Source: Pseudomonas sp. NC02 (GTDB lineage Bacteria; Pseudomonadota; Gammaproteobacteria; Pseudomonadales; Pseudomonadaceae). From it: a stretch of 64,000 nucleotides of DNA. This document shows positions 29,354 through 37,840 of this stretch, in pieces. Made by a program: the position numbers and the translations under genes. The stretch spans positions 2,728,001 through 2,792,000 of the forward strand of contig NZ_CP025624.1 in assembly GCF_002874965.1 (NCBI RefSeq). Direction: 5' to 3'. The notes under the pieces are model-generated. The model saw nothing but the letters and a program-made list of their open reading frames with translations. It searched no databases and was not told the origin of the DNA. How positions within the stretch are numbered: the first letter of the stretch is position 1; each line of letters begins with the position of its first letter.

Positions 29354-29830
29354 ATGAAAAAGGAATTTACCCTTCGGACTGCACTGCCAGGAGATGGCCT
29401 AGCTATTTTCCATGTCACTCGGCAGTCAATAACCGAGCTGTCGAACGGACTCTATACCCCAGAGCAACTCAATGGCTGGATGGGCGAAAGAACCCCAGAG
29501 TTTTATGAGCAACTGATAAAGCAAGGGCAAATGGTCGTGGCGCTGCATCTGGGAAGGATCGTTGGATTTGTGGATTCAGAGCCAGGAGAAGTGACACGGC
29601 TTTTTCTTCTTCTCGAGGCCTCCAGTAAGGGGCTCGGTGCTCATTTGCTCAAGACAGGTATTGATAATGCGCGTGGGCCTGGCATCCGCGTCATAAAGGT
29701 AGAGTCGACTTTGAATGCTGAAGGCTTCTATAAAAAACATGGCTTTGTGACACAAAAGCACGGTTTTTTCAGCCATGGTGTGGGTGGGCAACCCATAGAA
29801 ATCATTCACATGGAACTTGAGTTGGAGTGA
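29354..29830 (+). CDS. GNAT-family N-acetyltransferase
   Basis: 158 residues. The GNAT pattern is clear: N-terminal 'LRTALPGDGLAIFHV', strand 4 'VVALHLGRIVGFVDSEPGEVTRLFLLLEASSKGLGAHLLKTGID' with the acetyl-CoA loop in its degenerate form 'SSKGLGAHLL', and C-terminal 'NAEGFYKKHGF'. It transfers an acetyl group from acetyl-CoA to an unidentified amine. It lies between a dispersed repeat and the left end of the IS1182 element. Codon use is more AT-rich than in the core genes, suggesting acquired DNA. Confidence 0.85.
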   Translation: MKKEFTLRTALPGDGLAIFHVTRQSITELSNGLYTPEQLNGWMGERTPEFYEQLIKQGQMVVALHLGRIVGFVDSEPGEVTRLFLLLEASSKGLGAHLLKTGIDNARGPGIRVIKVESTLNAEGFYKKHGFVTQKHGFFSHGVGGQPIEIIHMELELE

Positions 29831-29908
29831 TTTATTCTGCATACCTCCACGGGCGCTTGGAGGAATTTGATTCACTGACGAAAGTCAGCTTTGGGTCGAA
29901 ATCTGCCG

Positions 29909-29931
29909 GTCATGAAGGGCAGCAGTCGGCC
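29909..29931 (+). repeat. Dispersed repeat, left half, interrupted by IS1182
   Basis: The left half GTCATGAAGGGCAGCAGTCG-GCC ends exactly at the IS terminal repeat. Its missing right half (ATTAGCGGTCG) is found at 36,105, beyond the second mobile unit. Confidence 0.7.
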
Positions 29932-31586
29932 CAGAGTGTGTAAAAACGCTCAAGGCCTCATCGTCTTGGATCATTGACGTTCGTGGCTGAACGATCGCAT
30001 GGCAAATGCTGCGTATTGCATCAGTCGCGACCTGGAACACTTCAACGCTGTTTTTACAGCCTCTGGGATGGGCCAAAATCAGCTTTTTATGCCGATAGCG
30101 CCTTCATCAAACCGTGAGCACCGATGATTTTCATGACTCGTTTCATGTTGTAGGCGAGCACATTTAAACTCATCTCCGCGCCCACCCCGGCCAGCTTTCG
30201 CGTCAGGAAGTGCGTCGCACCCATCCATTGTTTGAGCGTCCCGAAGGGATGCTCAACCGTCCGCTTTCGGACTCGCATCATCTCCGGTGCTTTGCTCAGC
30301 CGAAGCTGCATCTCCTCCAATACGGCTTCATGCTCCCAGCGTCGAACACCGCCGGTGTGTGCTCGGTGTGCACTGCGGCTTCATTGCGCAGCCCCGGCAT
30401 TTCGAACTCCAGTAACGGTGCAACGTCAGGCCTTTTTCAACGTTGGTATAGCGCCAGATCAGCGCCTCTCCAGCCGGGCAAATGTATTCGTTTTTTGCCG
30501 CGTCATAGATGAAGGCATCGTTATTGAAACGCCCGTCTGCCTTGGCTCCAGAGGTCATCGGCTTGGGCACATAGGCGGTGATACCTGCATCGTGACAAGC
30601 CAGGATTTGTTCGCTTTTGAAGTAACCTCGGTCAGCCACTACCGACAACGTATCTGACGCCATCGCCTCGCGGGCCTGCTTGGCCATTGAGCTGAGTTGA
30701 TCCCGGTCGGAACCGACGTTGGTCACCTCATGTGCAACGATCAAATGGTGCTGAGTATCGACCGCTGTCTGCACGTTGTAGCCGACGATTCCTGTGCCGC
30801 GCGTCATCATGGAACGGGCGTCTGGATCGGTCAGTGAGACCTGTTTATCCGGCGATTCATTGAGCTGGATTTCGATCGCTTGAAGCTCCTTCATTTGAGT
30901 TTTGAGCTTGGCGATTTCCTCTTCCAGCCGCCCGGCACTGGGCTCGGAAGCTATGGGTTCTTGCCGCTCGGCAGCATCGAGTGCCGCTAGGTAACGGTTG
31001 ATACTCGATTCAATTTCTTCCATGCGCCGCTTCAGTTTGGCGTTGGTGAAATTGCGGTCGCGGTTGTTGGCTGCTTTGAATTTACTGCCATCAATGGCGA
31101 CCAGATGTTCTCCGAACAGCCCCAATTGCTGACATAGCACAACGAACTGGCGACAGACGCCTCTGATGGCCTTGCTGTTGTCTTTTCGGAAGTTGGCGAT
31201 GGTCTTGAAGTCCGGCATCAAACGCCCGGTCAACCACATCAGTTCGACGTTGCGCTGGGCTTCTCGCTCCAAACGTCGGCTCGACTGGATGCGGTTGAGA
31301 TAGCCGTAGATGTAGATCTTCAGCAGGATCGCGGGGTGGTAAGCCGGCCGGCCAGTATCAGCTGGAATGGCACCTTCAAAACCCAGATTGACCAGGTCGA
31401 GTTCGTCGACGAAGACGTCGACTACCCGCACCGGATTGGTATCGCTGACGTAGTCGTCGAGGCTCTCGGGAAGTAAGGTGCCTTGGCCTCGATGTCACCT
31501 TGGATAAAGCGCTTCATGGGCGATCCCTGCGATGAAATCCTCAGAAATCATAGCAAGAGTTCGCGAAGGCGTTTTTACACACTCTG
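29932..31586 (-). mobile_element. IS1182-family insertion sequence with frameshifted transposase
   Basis: 1,655 bases bounded by exact 18-bp inverted repeats CAGAGTGTGTAAAAACGC (29932-29949) and its complement (31569-31586). Both ends are flanked by GGCC (29928-29931 and 31587-31590), which may be a 4-bp target duplication. It contains one transposase gene on the minus strand. Length, single ORF and insertion into a palindrome fit the IS1182 family. Confidence 0.85.
30087..31517 (-). pseudogene. IS1182-family transposase with two compensating frameshifts
   Basis: The gene should start at the ATG at 31517 (MKRFIQG). One base is missing near 31,495, which moves the reading frame into the long body 31,431-30,328 (DDE domain: 'LVAIDGSKFKAANNRDRNFT', 'GYNVQTAVDTQHHLIVAHEVTN', 'VVADRGYFKSEQI', CxxC region 'CRGCAMKPQC'). 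One extra base near 30,337 returns it to the original frame for the last ~77 residues ('RKRTVEHPFGTLKQWMGATHFLTRK'). The total length is exactly 477 codons. The element is therefore probably unable to move itself unless sequencing errors explain both shifts. Confidence 0.85.
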
Positions 31587-31685
31587 GGCCGAGACTGTGT
31601 AAAAAGGCTTCCATCGTACTTAGATCTGCAGCGTTAAATCTTCCAACCTTAATCAGTCACAGGAGCGTTCGTGGCTGGGTTTATC

Positions 31686-31925
31686 CTAATTATCTTGTGA
31701 GGAAAGTAATGGAGGCTCTTCAACGTGCTCCCATTCCAAATACCACTCGTATGTTTCGTTGTCAGCCTTGAATTCATGTTTAACAGTCCTGCCAAGTCTC
31801 ACTAGCTTTCGAGCCATGTGAGAGGAATGTGTCTTAGTCATTCTCGGCGCTTTCATAAATGTCATCGTGTGTATGATTGCTGGAGATTTTGACGCAGGAA
31901 CTGCCTGATGAAATGCTTCATTCAA
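31686..31925 (-). CDS. Small hypothetical ORF inside the passenger unit
   Basis: Up to 79 residues from a TTG; an internal ATG would give about 59. The C-terminal half ('TVKHEFKADNETYEWYLEWEHVE') looks protein-like, but there is no clear ribosome-binding site and no recognised family. The rest of 31,609-32,091 shows nothing further. It may be a remnant. Confidence 0.3.
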   Translation of the reverse strand: MNEAFHQAVPASKSPAIIHTMTFMKAPRMTKTHSSHMARKLVRLGRTVKHEFKADNETYEWYLEWEHVEEPPLLSSQDN

Positions 31926-32091
31926 GGCGAATATCGCGTCAAAGCGGACAAGATCCTGAAATGTTGGTTGTTCGATAATGCGTGTTGGAAAGTCAGCTTA
32001 CTGATCGTGCCATAGGCCAGTGGAGCGTAGTCGTCTACTCTCCCTGGCCACCATCGACGGGTGTTCTGGCAGTTGAATGGCGCAGGCGTCT

Positions 32092-34491
32092 TCAGAACTG
32101 GTACTTGAGCCCCACCATCACGTTGCGCGGATCACCGCTGTAGTAGCTGTTGTAGAGGCCGTAGCCTGTGTAGTACTCGCGATCAAAGATGTTATTGAAA
32201 TTAAGCGAGGCACTCAGGTGCTTATCGATGTCATAACGTGCCAACAAACCGACCACGGCAAAACTACCCTCCTTGGCCTCCGATTCCAGTGACTCGTTGA
32301 CGAAGTATGTCTTGCCCTGCCAGATAACGTTGCCGCCAACCGTCAGGTCCTTGAGCGCACCGTTGAGCTTGTAGGTGCTTGCCAGCTTGAACTGGCGCTC
32401 AGGGCGCTGGGAGTCGATACGGTTGTGCTGCTCATCACGCGGCTGGGAATAGGTGAACCCGGTCAGTACCTGCCAGCCCGGCAATACTTCGCCGGAGGCC
32501 TGCAACTCAAAGCCCTTGGTGGTATTGGTCACACCCTCGTAAGCATCACGACCGTCGTCGGTGCTGCCTACGTACTGCGCAAAGTTGTCCTGCTTGGTCT
32601 TGAACACCGCGATGCTGGTGTTCAATGCACCGCCGTAGAACTCGGACTTGAGGCCAGCCTCGTAGTTCTTGCCGGCCATGGGTTCCAAGACTTTGCCGCT
32701 GATATCGATGTTGCTTTGCGGTTCAAAAATGTCGGTATAGCTGACATAGACCGAATGCTGCTCAGTCAGGTCATAGACCACGCCAGCGTAGGGGATGACC
32801 TTGCCGGTTTTCTTGGCATCATCATGGTCAGGGTTGGCCGGGTCAGAGTTATAACCCAGCTCGCCTTCGCGCTTGTAGTTGACGACGCGGCTACCTAGGA
32901 TAACGGACAGATCGTCCGTAGGTTTGAGGCGCACCGCGCCAAAAGCGCCGACTTCCTTGATGTGATAATCCTGGGAGCTCCAGGTTACGTAGGACGTAGG
33001 GCGAGGCGCATTATTGCCCCAGTTGTCAAAGTCCACGCTCAGGCGCGCAGAGGTTGCATCGGCATTTTGCGAGAAGTAATCCGAGCGGCGGTCGCTGACA
33101 TTAAGCCCCAGGATCAAGTCGTGGGTGCGACCGAGCAAGGAGAACGGCCCGGTGGAATAAGCATCCACCGAATCGGTGTTGATGACATAGGTCTTGTGGC
33201 TACGGAACAACTGGGCTTGACGGGTCGTTTGGTCTGGGTAAGGGCCCCAACCGATCAGGTTGCCTTGCAGTTGCTCGGTGTCGCCTTTCCAGTGGCTGGC
33301 TTCGACACGCAGCATCCAGTCATTGTCGAAATGATGCTCGACACCGCCAAAGTACTTGGTGCTTTCACTGTCGGCATAGGCCCATCTGGCCGCCGGGTTT
33401 TTCGAGCGGGAAAAATCGGTACGCGTGCCATCGGCGTAAAACAACGGCAACTGGCCAAAGCTGGAACCGTTGGAGTTGATCTTTTGATAGTCGATACCGC
33501 CATACACCATGGTGTTGTCGCTGATGTCGGCTTCACCGATGGCGTAGAACACGTTTTTCTTCGACGAGTAGTAATCGATGAAGGAGTTGGAGTCGTCGTA
33601 CGCCGCGACGACCCGACCCCGCACTGCGCCGTTTTGCGTGAGGGGCCCGGACAGGTCCATCTCAGTGCGATAGCGATCCCAGCTACCGCCACTGCCAGAC
33701 ACGTACCCCTGGAATTCCGTGGTAGGACGCTTGCGCACTAAGTTGACCACGCCCGCCGGGCTGCCGACGCCGCTCATCAATCCAGTGGCGCCGCGTACGA
33801 CCTCCACTCGGTCATAGCTGGCCATGTCCCGCACACCCAGGCCGTTGGTGTTAGTGGTGAAATCTGAAGTAGGCACGCCGTCGTACTGGAAGCTATTCAG
33901 CGCGAAACCACGGGAATAGAAGTTGAAGCGCTCGCTGTCGTCATGCATCACCGACACACCGGGGGTCTGCCCCAATACATCAGAGATTGTGCCCAAGCTC
34001 TGATCAGTCATTTGTTGGCGAGTGATCACCGTCACTGATTGTGGTGTTTGGCGCAGGGTAAGCGGCAACTTGGTTGCCGTACTCGTCGCGCCCGTAGTGT
34101 AGGACCCGGAGTTCTCCGTCGTCACACCCAGCGCGTGCCCCTGAATCGTGGTTGCGCCTAAGTTGAGCGCGTCATCGCTGGCGGATGGGGCGATCAAATA
34201 ACTGCCGTCGTCGACCTTCTGCACCTGCAGGCCGCTTTGGCCGATCAGGCTTTGCAGGGCCTGCTCCACGGTCATCTGGCTGTGCAGCGCCGGGGCTTGC
34301 CGGCCCTCGGCGATATCCGTGGCGAACAGCACATGGCTGCCGGTTTGTTGCGCCAGCGCATTGAGGGACTTATCCAGCGCTTGCGCGGGAATATCCAAGC
34401 GGTAGGTGGCGGATTGCGCATTGGCGGCCCCCGCCAGTAACAGGCTGGAAGCCAGTAATGCCAGACGTTGCACTCGCGTGTTCTTACCCAT
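32092..34491 (-). CDS. TonB-dependent siderophore receptor with signalling domain (FpvA/FecA-like)
   Basis: 799 residues. A signal peptide (1-25) is followed by a secretin/TonB N-terminal signalling domain (about 29-105: 'YRLDIPAQALDKSLNALAQQTG', 'GLQVQKVDDGSYLI'), the mark of receptors that signal to a FecR/FecI pair. The plug ('LRQTPQSVTVITRQQM', 'VEVVRGATGLMSGVGSPAGVVNLVRKRPT') and the barrel ending in 'MVGLKYQF' follow. It imports a ferric siderophore, probably a hydroxamate or xenosiderophore; the ligand cannot be read from sequence. It is transcribed from the fecI promoter or its own, 91 bases after fecR. Confidence 0.92.
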   Translation of the reverse strand: MGKNTRVQRLALLASSLLLAGAANAQSATYRLDIPAQALDKSLNALAQQTGSHVLFATDIAEGRQAPALHSQMTVEQALQSLIGQSGLQVQKVDDGSYLIAPSASDDALNLGATTIQGHALGVTTENSGSYTTGATSTATKLPLTLRQTPQSVTVITRQQMTDQSLGTISDVLGQTPGVSVMHDDSERFNFYSRGFALNSFQYDGVPTSDFTTNTNGLGVRDMASYDRVEVVRGATGLMSGVGSPAGVVNLVRKRPTTEFQGYVSGSGGSWDRYRTEMDLSGPLTQNGAVRGRVVAAYDDSNSFIDYYSSKKNVFYAIGEADISDNTMVYGGIDYQKINSNGSSFGQLPLFYADGTRTDFSRSKNPAARWAYADSESTKYFGGVEHHFDNDWMLRVEASHWKGDTEQLQGNLIGWGPYPDQTTRQAQLFRSHKTYVINTDSVDAYSTGPFSLLGRTHDLILGLNVSDRRSDYFSQNADATSARLSVDFDNWGNNAPRPTSYVTWSSQDYHIKEVGAFGAVRLKPTDDLSVILGSRVVNYKREGELGYNSDPANPDHDDAKKTGKVIPYAGVVYDLTEQHSVYVSYTDIFEPQSNIDISGKVLEPMAGKNYEAGLKSEFYGGALNTSIAVFKTKQDNFAQYVGSTDDGRDAYEGVTNTTKGFELQASGEVLPGWQVLTGFTYSQPRDEQHNRIDSQRPERQFKLASTYKLNGALKDLTVGGNVIWQGKTYFVNESLESEAKEGSFAVVGLLARYDIDKHLSASLNFNNIFDREYYTGYGLYNSYYSGDPRNVMVGLKYQF

Positions 34492-34582
34492 TGTGATCCC
34501 CAGTGATGAAAGTGCTCTCTATGGGCAATGGCGTATGACGCTGTAGGAATCTTGATGTCGTGTTGAAAATAATTCTTGTCTG

Positions 34583-35422
34583 TTAGCGAGTCTTGTTAAG
34601 AATCACGCGGCCATCGGCGGTACGTATCAGGCTCACCGGTAGAATCCGCGGCAGCATTTCGATCAGTGTCTCGACGCTTTTGCTGTCGAACTCCCCCGAC
34701 AGGCGCAGTTCACCGGTGGCTGTATTGGCCACTTTAATACGCTGCTCGCGGTACTGCTGAAGGTCGCGCACGACCTCACTCAGTGGCGTACCGTCGAAGC
34801 GCAACTTACCCTGCTGCCAGGCCGTCAGCGCCTCGCGGCTTGCCGGTGCCACCGTGCCGACCCCTTCAGCGGTGGCACGCACCTGCTCGCCCGCCTTCAG
34901 CAGGCGTGGCGCGGTGTGGTCATTGTTGACCTCGACACTGCCCTCGATCACACCCACATCCACCCCACGCTCATCGCTGCGTAGATTGAATATTGTGCCT
35001 ATGTCCCGCACTCGTACGCCCTGGCTACGCACAATAAACGGCGAATCGCCATGTACCACGGTGAACATCGCTTCGCCGTTCAGCAATTCCAATTGACGGC
35101 TGCGCAGGCGTTTTTCGATACGCAGATGAGCGCCGGAATTGAGCATCGCCAAGCTACCATCCTGCAAACGAACTTCCTGACGTTGGCCGATGGCGACCTG
35201 CACATCCTCCGTCTGCCAGGCCGGATCCAACTGCCACAAGCCACCTGCCAGCGCCAGGACCAACAATCCGGCACCCAGGGATTTCTGTTTGCTGCGGCGG
35301 CTTTTGGTGAAGGCTTTACCTTCGGCCAGCAAGGTTTCCTTGGACGGCACGCGCTCACGCAAAGCGTCCGCGAACGGCTGCAGCAGATCGTTTTTGGGGT
35401 CACGGGAAGGCGAGGAATTCAT
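34583..35422 (-). CDS. fecR: FecR-family anti-sigma factor
   Basis: 279 residues from the ATG at 35422, which overlaps the sigma-factor stop (ATGA). One membrane segment lies near residues 47-66 ('LGAGLLVLALAGGLWQL'). The N-terminal cytoplasmic part is short and lacks the usual conserved 'W..' DUF4880-like start, but the periplasmic FecR domain is clear ('GQRQEVRLQDGSLAMLNSGA', 'GEAMFTVVHGDSPFIVRSQGVRVRDIGTIFNLR'), with the C-terminal secretin-like domain that contacts the receptor. It passes the substrate-bound receptor signal to the sigma factor. Confidence 0.9.
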   Translation of the reverse strand: MNSSPSRDPKNDLLQPFADALRERVPSKETLLAEGKAFTKSRRSKQKSLGAGLLVLALAGGLWQLDPAWQTEDVQVAIGQRQEVRLQDGSLAMLNSGAHLRIEKRLRSRQLELLNGEAMFTVVHGDSPFIVRSQGVRVRDIGTIFNLRSDERGVDVGVIEGSVEVNNDHTAPRLLKAGEQVRATAEGVGTVAPASREALTAWQQGKLRFDGTPLSEVVRDLQQYREQRIKVANTATGELRLSGEFDSKSVETLIEMLPRILPVSLIRTADGRVILNKTR

Positions 35423-35943
35423 GGGTTTTTCCGAAGGGCTCGGCGCGCCGGCTCCCAATGCTGACCGATGGTCTTCATGGCCCGCCCGAAATGCTGGGTC
35501 ACCATGTTCACCGAAATTCCCAGCTCCTCTGCGATCTCCCGTTGCGACATGTCATGGATGCGATGCAGCAGGAATACCTGCCGCTGACGCACGGGCAACG
35601 CCTGGATGATGTCTAGCAACGCCGCCAGCTGCTGCTCGAAATCCAGCGCCTGGGCGCCGTCCCAATCGTCGACGCTCAGGTGCTCGGGCACATGGCCATT
35701 TAAATGAGCCTGCCGCGTACGCTCGGCGCGAATACGGTCGATGGCGCGGTTGAACGCCGTTTTACGCAGGAACGCCAAAGGCGTGGCGATGGGGTCGCGG
35801 GGTGGTTTCTCCAGCATCTGCACGCACACTTCATGCATCAAGTCGCGTGCGAAGTCTCGGCCGTGGAAGCGACGCTTGATGTAGTCAACTAGGTCGTCGT
35901 AATGGAGAGCCAGGGCGGCCATCAGGGGGTGATGTGTGGGCAT
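35419..35943 (-). CDS. fecI: FecI-type ECF sigma factor
   Basis: 174 residues. Region 2 ('VDYIKRRFHGRDFARDLMHEVCVQMLE', 'LAFLRKTAFNRAIDRIRAER') and region 4 ('LPVRQRQVFLLHRIHDMSQREIAEELGISVNMVTQHFGRAMKTIGQHW') are typical of iron-starvation ECF sigma factors. It should activate the receptor gene when the siderophore is bound. First gene of the three-gene unit. A Fur-like palindrome lies 18 bases upstream of the start, so it is probably repressed when iron is plentiful. Confidence 0.92.
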   Translation of the reverse strand: MPTHHPLMAALALHYDDLVDYIKRRFHGRDFARDLMHEVCVQMLEKPPRDPIATPLAFLRKTAFNRAIDRIRAERTRQAHLNGHVPEHLSVDDWDGAQALDFEQQLAALLDIIQALPVRQRQVFLLHRIHDMSQREIAEELGISVNMVTQHFGRAMKTIGQHWEPARRALRKNP

Positions 35944-35960
35944 TCCGAGAACTGGCGTTT

Positions 35961-35977
35961 ATGAGAATAGATCTCAT
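35961..35977 (-). promoter_or_regulatory. Putative Fur box upstream of fecI
   Basis: ATGAGA-ATAGA-TCTCAT is an inverted repeat in an AT-rich context ('TTTATGAGAATAGATCTCAT'), close to the Pseudomonas Fur consensus (GATAATGATAATCATTATC-type). It ends 18 bases before the fecI ATG. Confidence 0.65.
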
Positions 35978-36082
35978 CATAAAGGGTTGAGGGGGAGATA
36001 GCGAGGGGGAGTTCAAGGCTACTGCTGACGTGCCGATAAATTTCAGATTTAACGTAGAAGCGCACACTTCAATTTTGGCGAA

Positions 36083-36100
36083 GCGTTTTTACACACTCTG
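36083..36100. repeat. Solo IS1182 terminal inverted repeat
   Basis: GCGTTTTTACACACTCTG is identical to the right end of the IS at 31,569-31,586. The match extends inward through GCGAAG except for one extra G there. It is followed by GGCC and then the right half of a dispersed repeat. Confidence 0.85.
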
Positions 36101-36182
36101 GGCCATTAGCGGTCGATCACGCCCAGCAGCTATTGGCCGATTTCTGCCTTTCGTGACAAGCAGCAATCGGCCAATAGCGGTG
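36101..36182. repeat. Cluster of dispersed GGCC-core repeats
   Basis: Right half-copy GGCCATTAGCGGTCG at 36,101-36,115 (completes the half at 29,909), then an inverted copy at 36,122-36,156 and a direct copy at 36,151-36,181 (TCGTGACAAGCAGCAATCGG then CCAATAGCGG). The last two overlap at the shared GTGAC. Confidence 0.65.
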
Positions 36183-36219
36183 CCTCCGTCCAGAACCAGT
36201 TTCCACCCTTAGCAGTCAC

Positions 36220-37758
36220 TCAAGCCGACCACTTTTTCTTATTCGCCTTATCTCTACCTTGTAAATTTGCTCGAGTCCGAAGCTCTTTAACCTCCCGAAT
36301 CACCGTGCCAAGAATGCCGATCCCTTCATGAATCTGCTGCGTTGTCAGGCCGGCATAGCCCAAAATGAGTCCTGCCGATCGCTCGTATTCTACCGACGCT
36401 GGTTCGGCAAACAGCGGCGAAAGCGGATATACGCCAACCCCGCGTTCGAGCGCTATCGCCTGCAACGTCGGCTCATCCTGAGCGCGAAGCGCGGGTAGCG
36501 TTAATACGCCGTGTAAGCCCGCCGCCATGCCGGCCAGTTGCCCATATTCCGCCAGATGCTGTTCAAAAGCCTCCAGTAATGCCCTTCGCCGCAGTTCATT
36601 TTCCCGCCGCAGGCGGCGAACGTGACGCTCATAGGTTCCACTTTCGATCAATGAGGCGAGCACGTTTTGCTCCCAGCGCGGTGAGTGTCGATCGGTCAGC
36701 CGTTTGGCTTCACGGAAAACGTGAACCAACTCGCGTGGAAGAACCAGATAACCCAACCTGAGTTGCGGTGAGAGTGCCTTGGAGAACGTTCCGACATAAA
36801 TGACGCGAGCATCTGCGTCCATGGATTGCAGTGCGTCGATGGGCCGCTGGCCATAGCGAAACTCGCCGCCGTAATCGTCCTCAATGATCCACGCGCGATG
36901 TCGCCTCGCCCAACTCAGCAGTTCGAGGCGACGTGCGACAGGAAGCACCGCCCCCATGGGAAACTGGTGAGACGGAGTGACAAAGGCCAGGCGCACGCGA
37001 TCACCTTCCGGCAGAGCACTGGTATCCAGTCCAGAGGCATCGACGGGTATGGGCAACGCCGTCGCGCCCGTGGCCTCAAAGCAATATCTGGCCATGCGGT
37101 AGCCAGGCTCTTCGAAGACGAATGCATCTTGCGGGTTCAGCAAAAGCCGGGCGCACAGGTCAAGTCCTTGCTGCGAGCCATGCACTACGAGTATTTGATC
37201 CGCATCGCACGCCAGACCGCGTGCGCGTCGCAGATAACCTTGCAGCGCATTGCGCAAGCGCTCTTCCCCTTCGGGGTGGCCGTAAGCGAGGCTCGGTTGA
37301 CGCTTGACTAGTTCGGAACGGTAGGCGCGCTGCCAACCCAGCGCCGGAAAATCCCTGGTAGCGACTGAGCCGTACCTGAAATCGATGCGGGCTTGGGGTG
37401 ACGCCATGTTGTACGGCTTCATGATGGCCACTCGTTGCCCGTAAAGGGAAAGCACTGGCGGCAGTTCCTTTTGCTGCGCCGAGTCCCCTTGGGCATGCCC
37501 GGATTGAGTGCTGATTATGCTCGCTACCGTGGCGGCCTTGCCCACTGATGTCAGGACAAAGCCTTCGGCCGCCAGTTGCTCGTAAGCCGCCGTTACAGTG
37601 GTTCGCGACACGCCGAGTTCGGCCGCGATTGCCCGCGTCGACATGAGCCTCGTGCCGGCGGCAAGCGTGCCGTCTTCTATCTGCGCGCGCAGCCTGGCAT
37701 AGATCCGACGTTGCGCGCCGCGGGAAAATGCATCCGGATTGGCTGAAAACTGGCCCAT
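36220..37758 (-). CDS. MocR-type regulator (GntR helix-turn-helix fused to aminotransferase)
   Basis: 512 residues from the ATG at 37758 (MGQFSANPDAFSRG), preceded by GAGG; the frame extends 67 implausible residues further. Residues 12-80 form a winged helix of the GntR type ('IYARLRAQIEDGTLAAGTRLMSTRAIAAELGVSRTTVTAAYEQLAAEGF'). The rest is a fold-type I aminotransferase with PLP lysine K327 in 'YVGTFSKALSPQLRLG' and 'IIEDDYGGEFRY'. It starts 82 bases from the divergent paiB-like gene, its likely target. The effector is unknown. Confidence 0.9.
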   Translation of the reverse strand: MGQFSANPDAFSRGAQRRIYARLRAQIEDGTLAAGTRLMSTRAIAAELGVSRTTVTAAYEQLAAEGFVLTSVGKAATVASIISTQSGHAQGDSAQQKELPPVLSLYGQRVAIMKPYNMASPQARIDFRYGSVATRDFPALGWQRAYRSELVKRQPSLAYGHPEGEERLRNALQGYLRRARGLACDADQILVVHGSQQGLDLCARLLLNPQDAFVFEEPGYRMARYCFEATGATALPIPVDASGLDTSALPEGDRVRLAFVTPSHQFPMGAVLPVARRLELLSWARRHRAWIIEDDYGGEFRYGQRPIDALQSMDADARVIYVGTFSKALSPQLRLGYLVLPRELVHVFREAKRLTDRHSPRWEQNVLASLIESGTYERHVRRLRRENELRRRALLEAFEQHLAEYGQLAGMAAGLHGVLTLPALRAQDEPTLQAIALERGVGVYPLSPLFAEPASVEYERSAGLILGYAGLTTQQIHEGIGILGTVIREVKELRTRANLQGRDKANKKKWSA

Positions 37759-37840
37759 GGAAAAACCTCGAAACTGGCACTTTCGATGATGCAGATCGTG
37801 GTCGACATTATGGACTCCCAACAATCCGTAGTGAAATCCC

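Larger units (their letters stand above)
31591..36100. mobile_element. Candidate passenger unit with IS1182-type ends carrying a siderophore-uptake operon
   Basis: The left end GAGACTGTGTAAAAAGGC (31591-31608) and right end GCGTTTTTACACACTCTG (36083-36100) are inverted repeats matching at 15 of 18 positions. The match continues inward (TTC), and the right end is identical to the IS1182 terminus. GGCC precedes it (31587-31590) and follows it (36101-36104). No transposase gene is inside; cargo is the fecI-fecR-receptor set plus ~480 bases. Two adjacent units thus share the middle GGCC. Mobilisation in trans by an IS1182 transposase is inferred. Confidence 0.6.

Noticed and set aside
31569..31608. 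Adjacent facing IS ends read as a transcription terminator
   Set aside because: The near-palindrome is explained better as two IS1182-type termini separated by GGCC, because each end also has its proper partner elsewhere.
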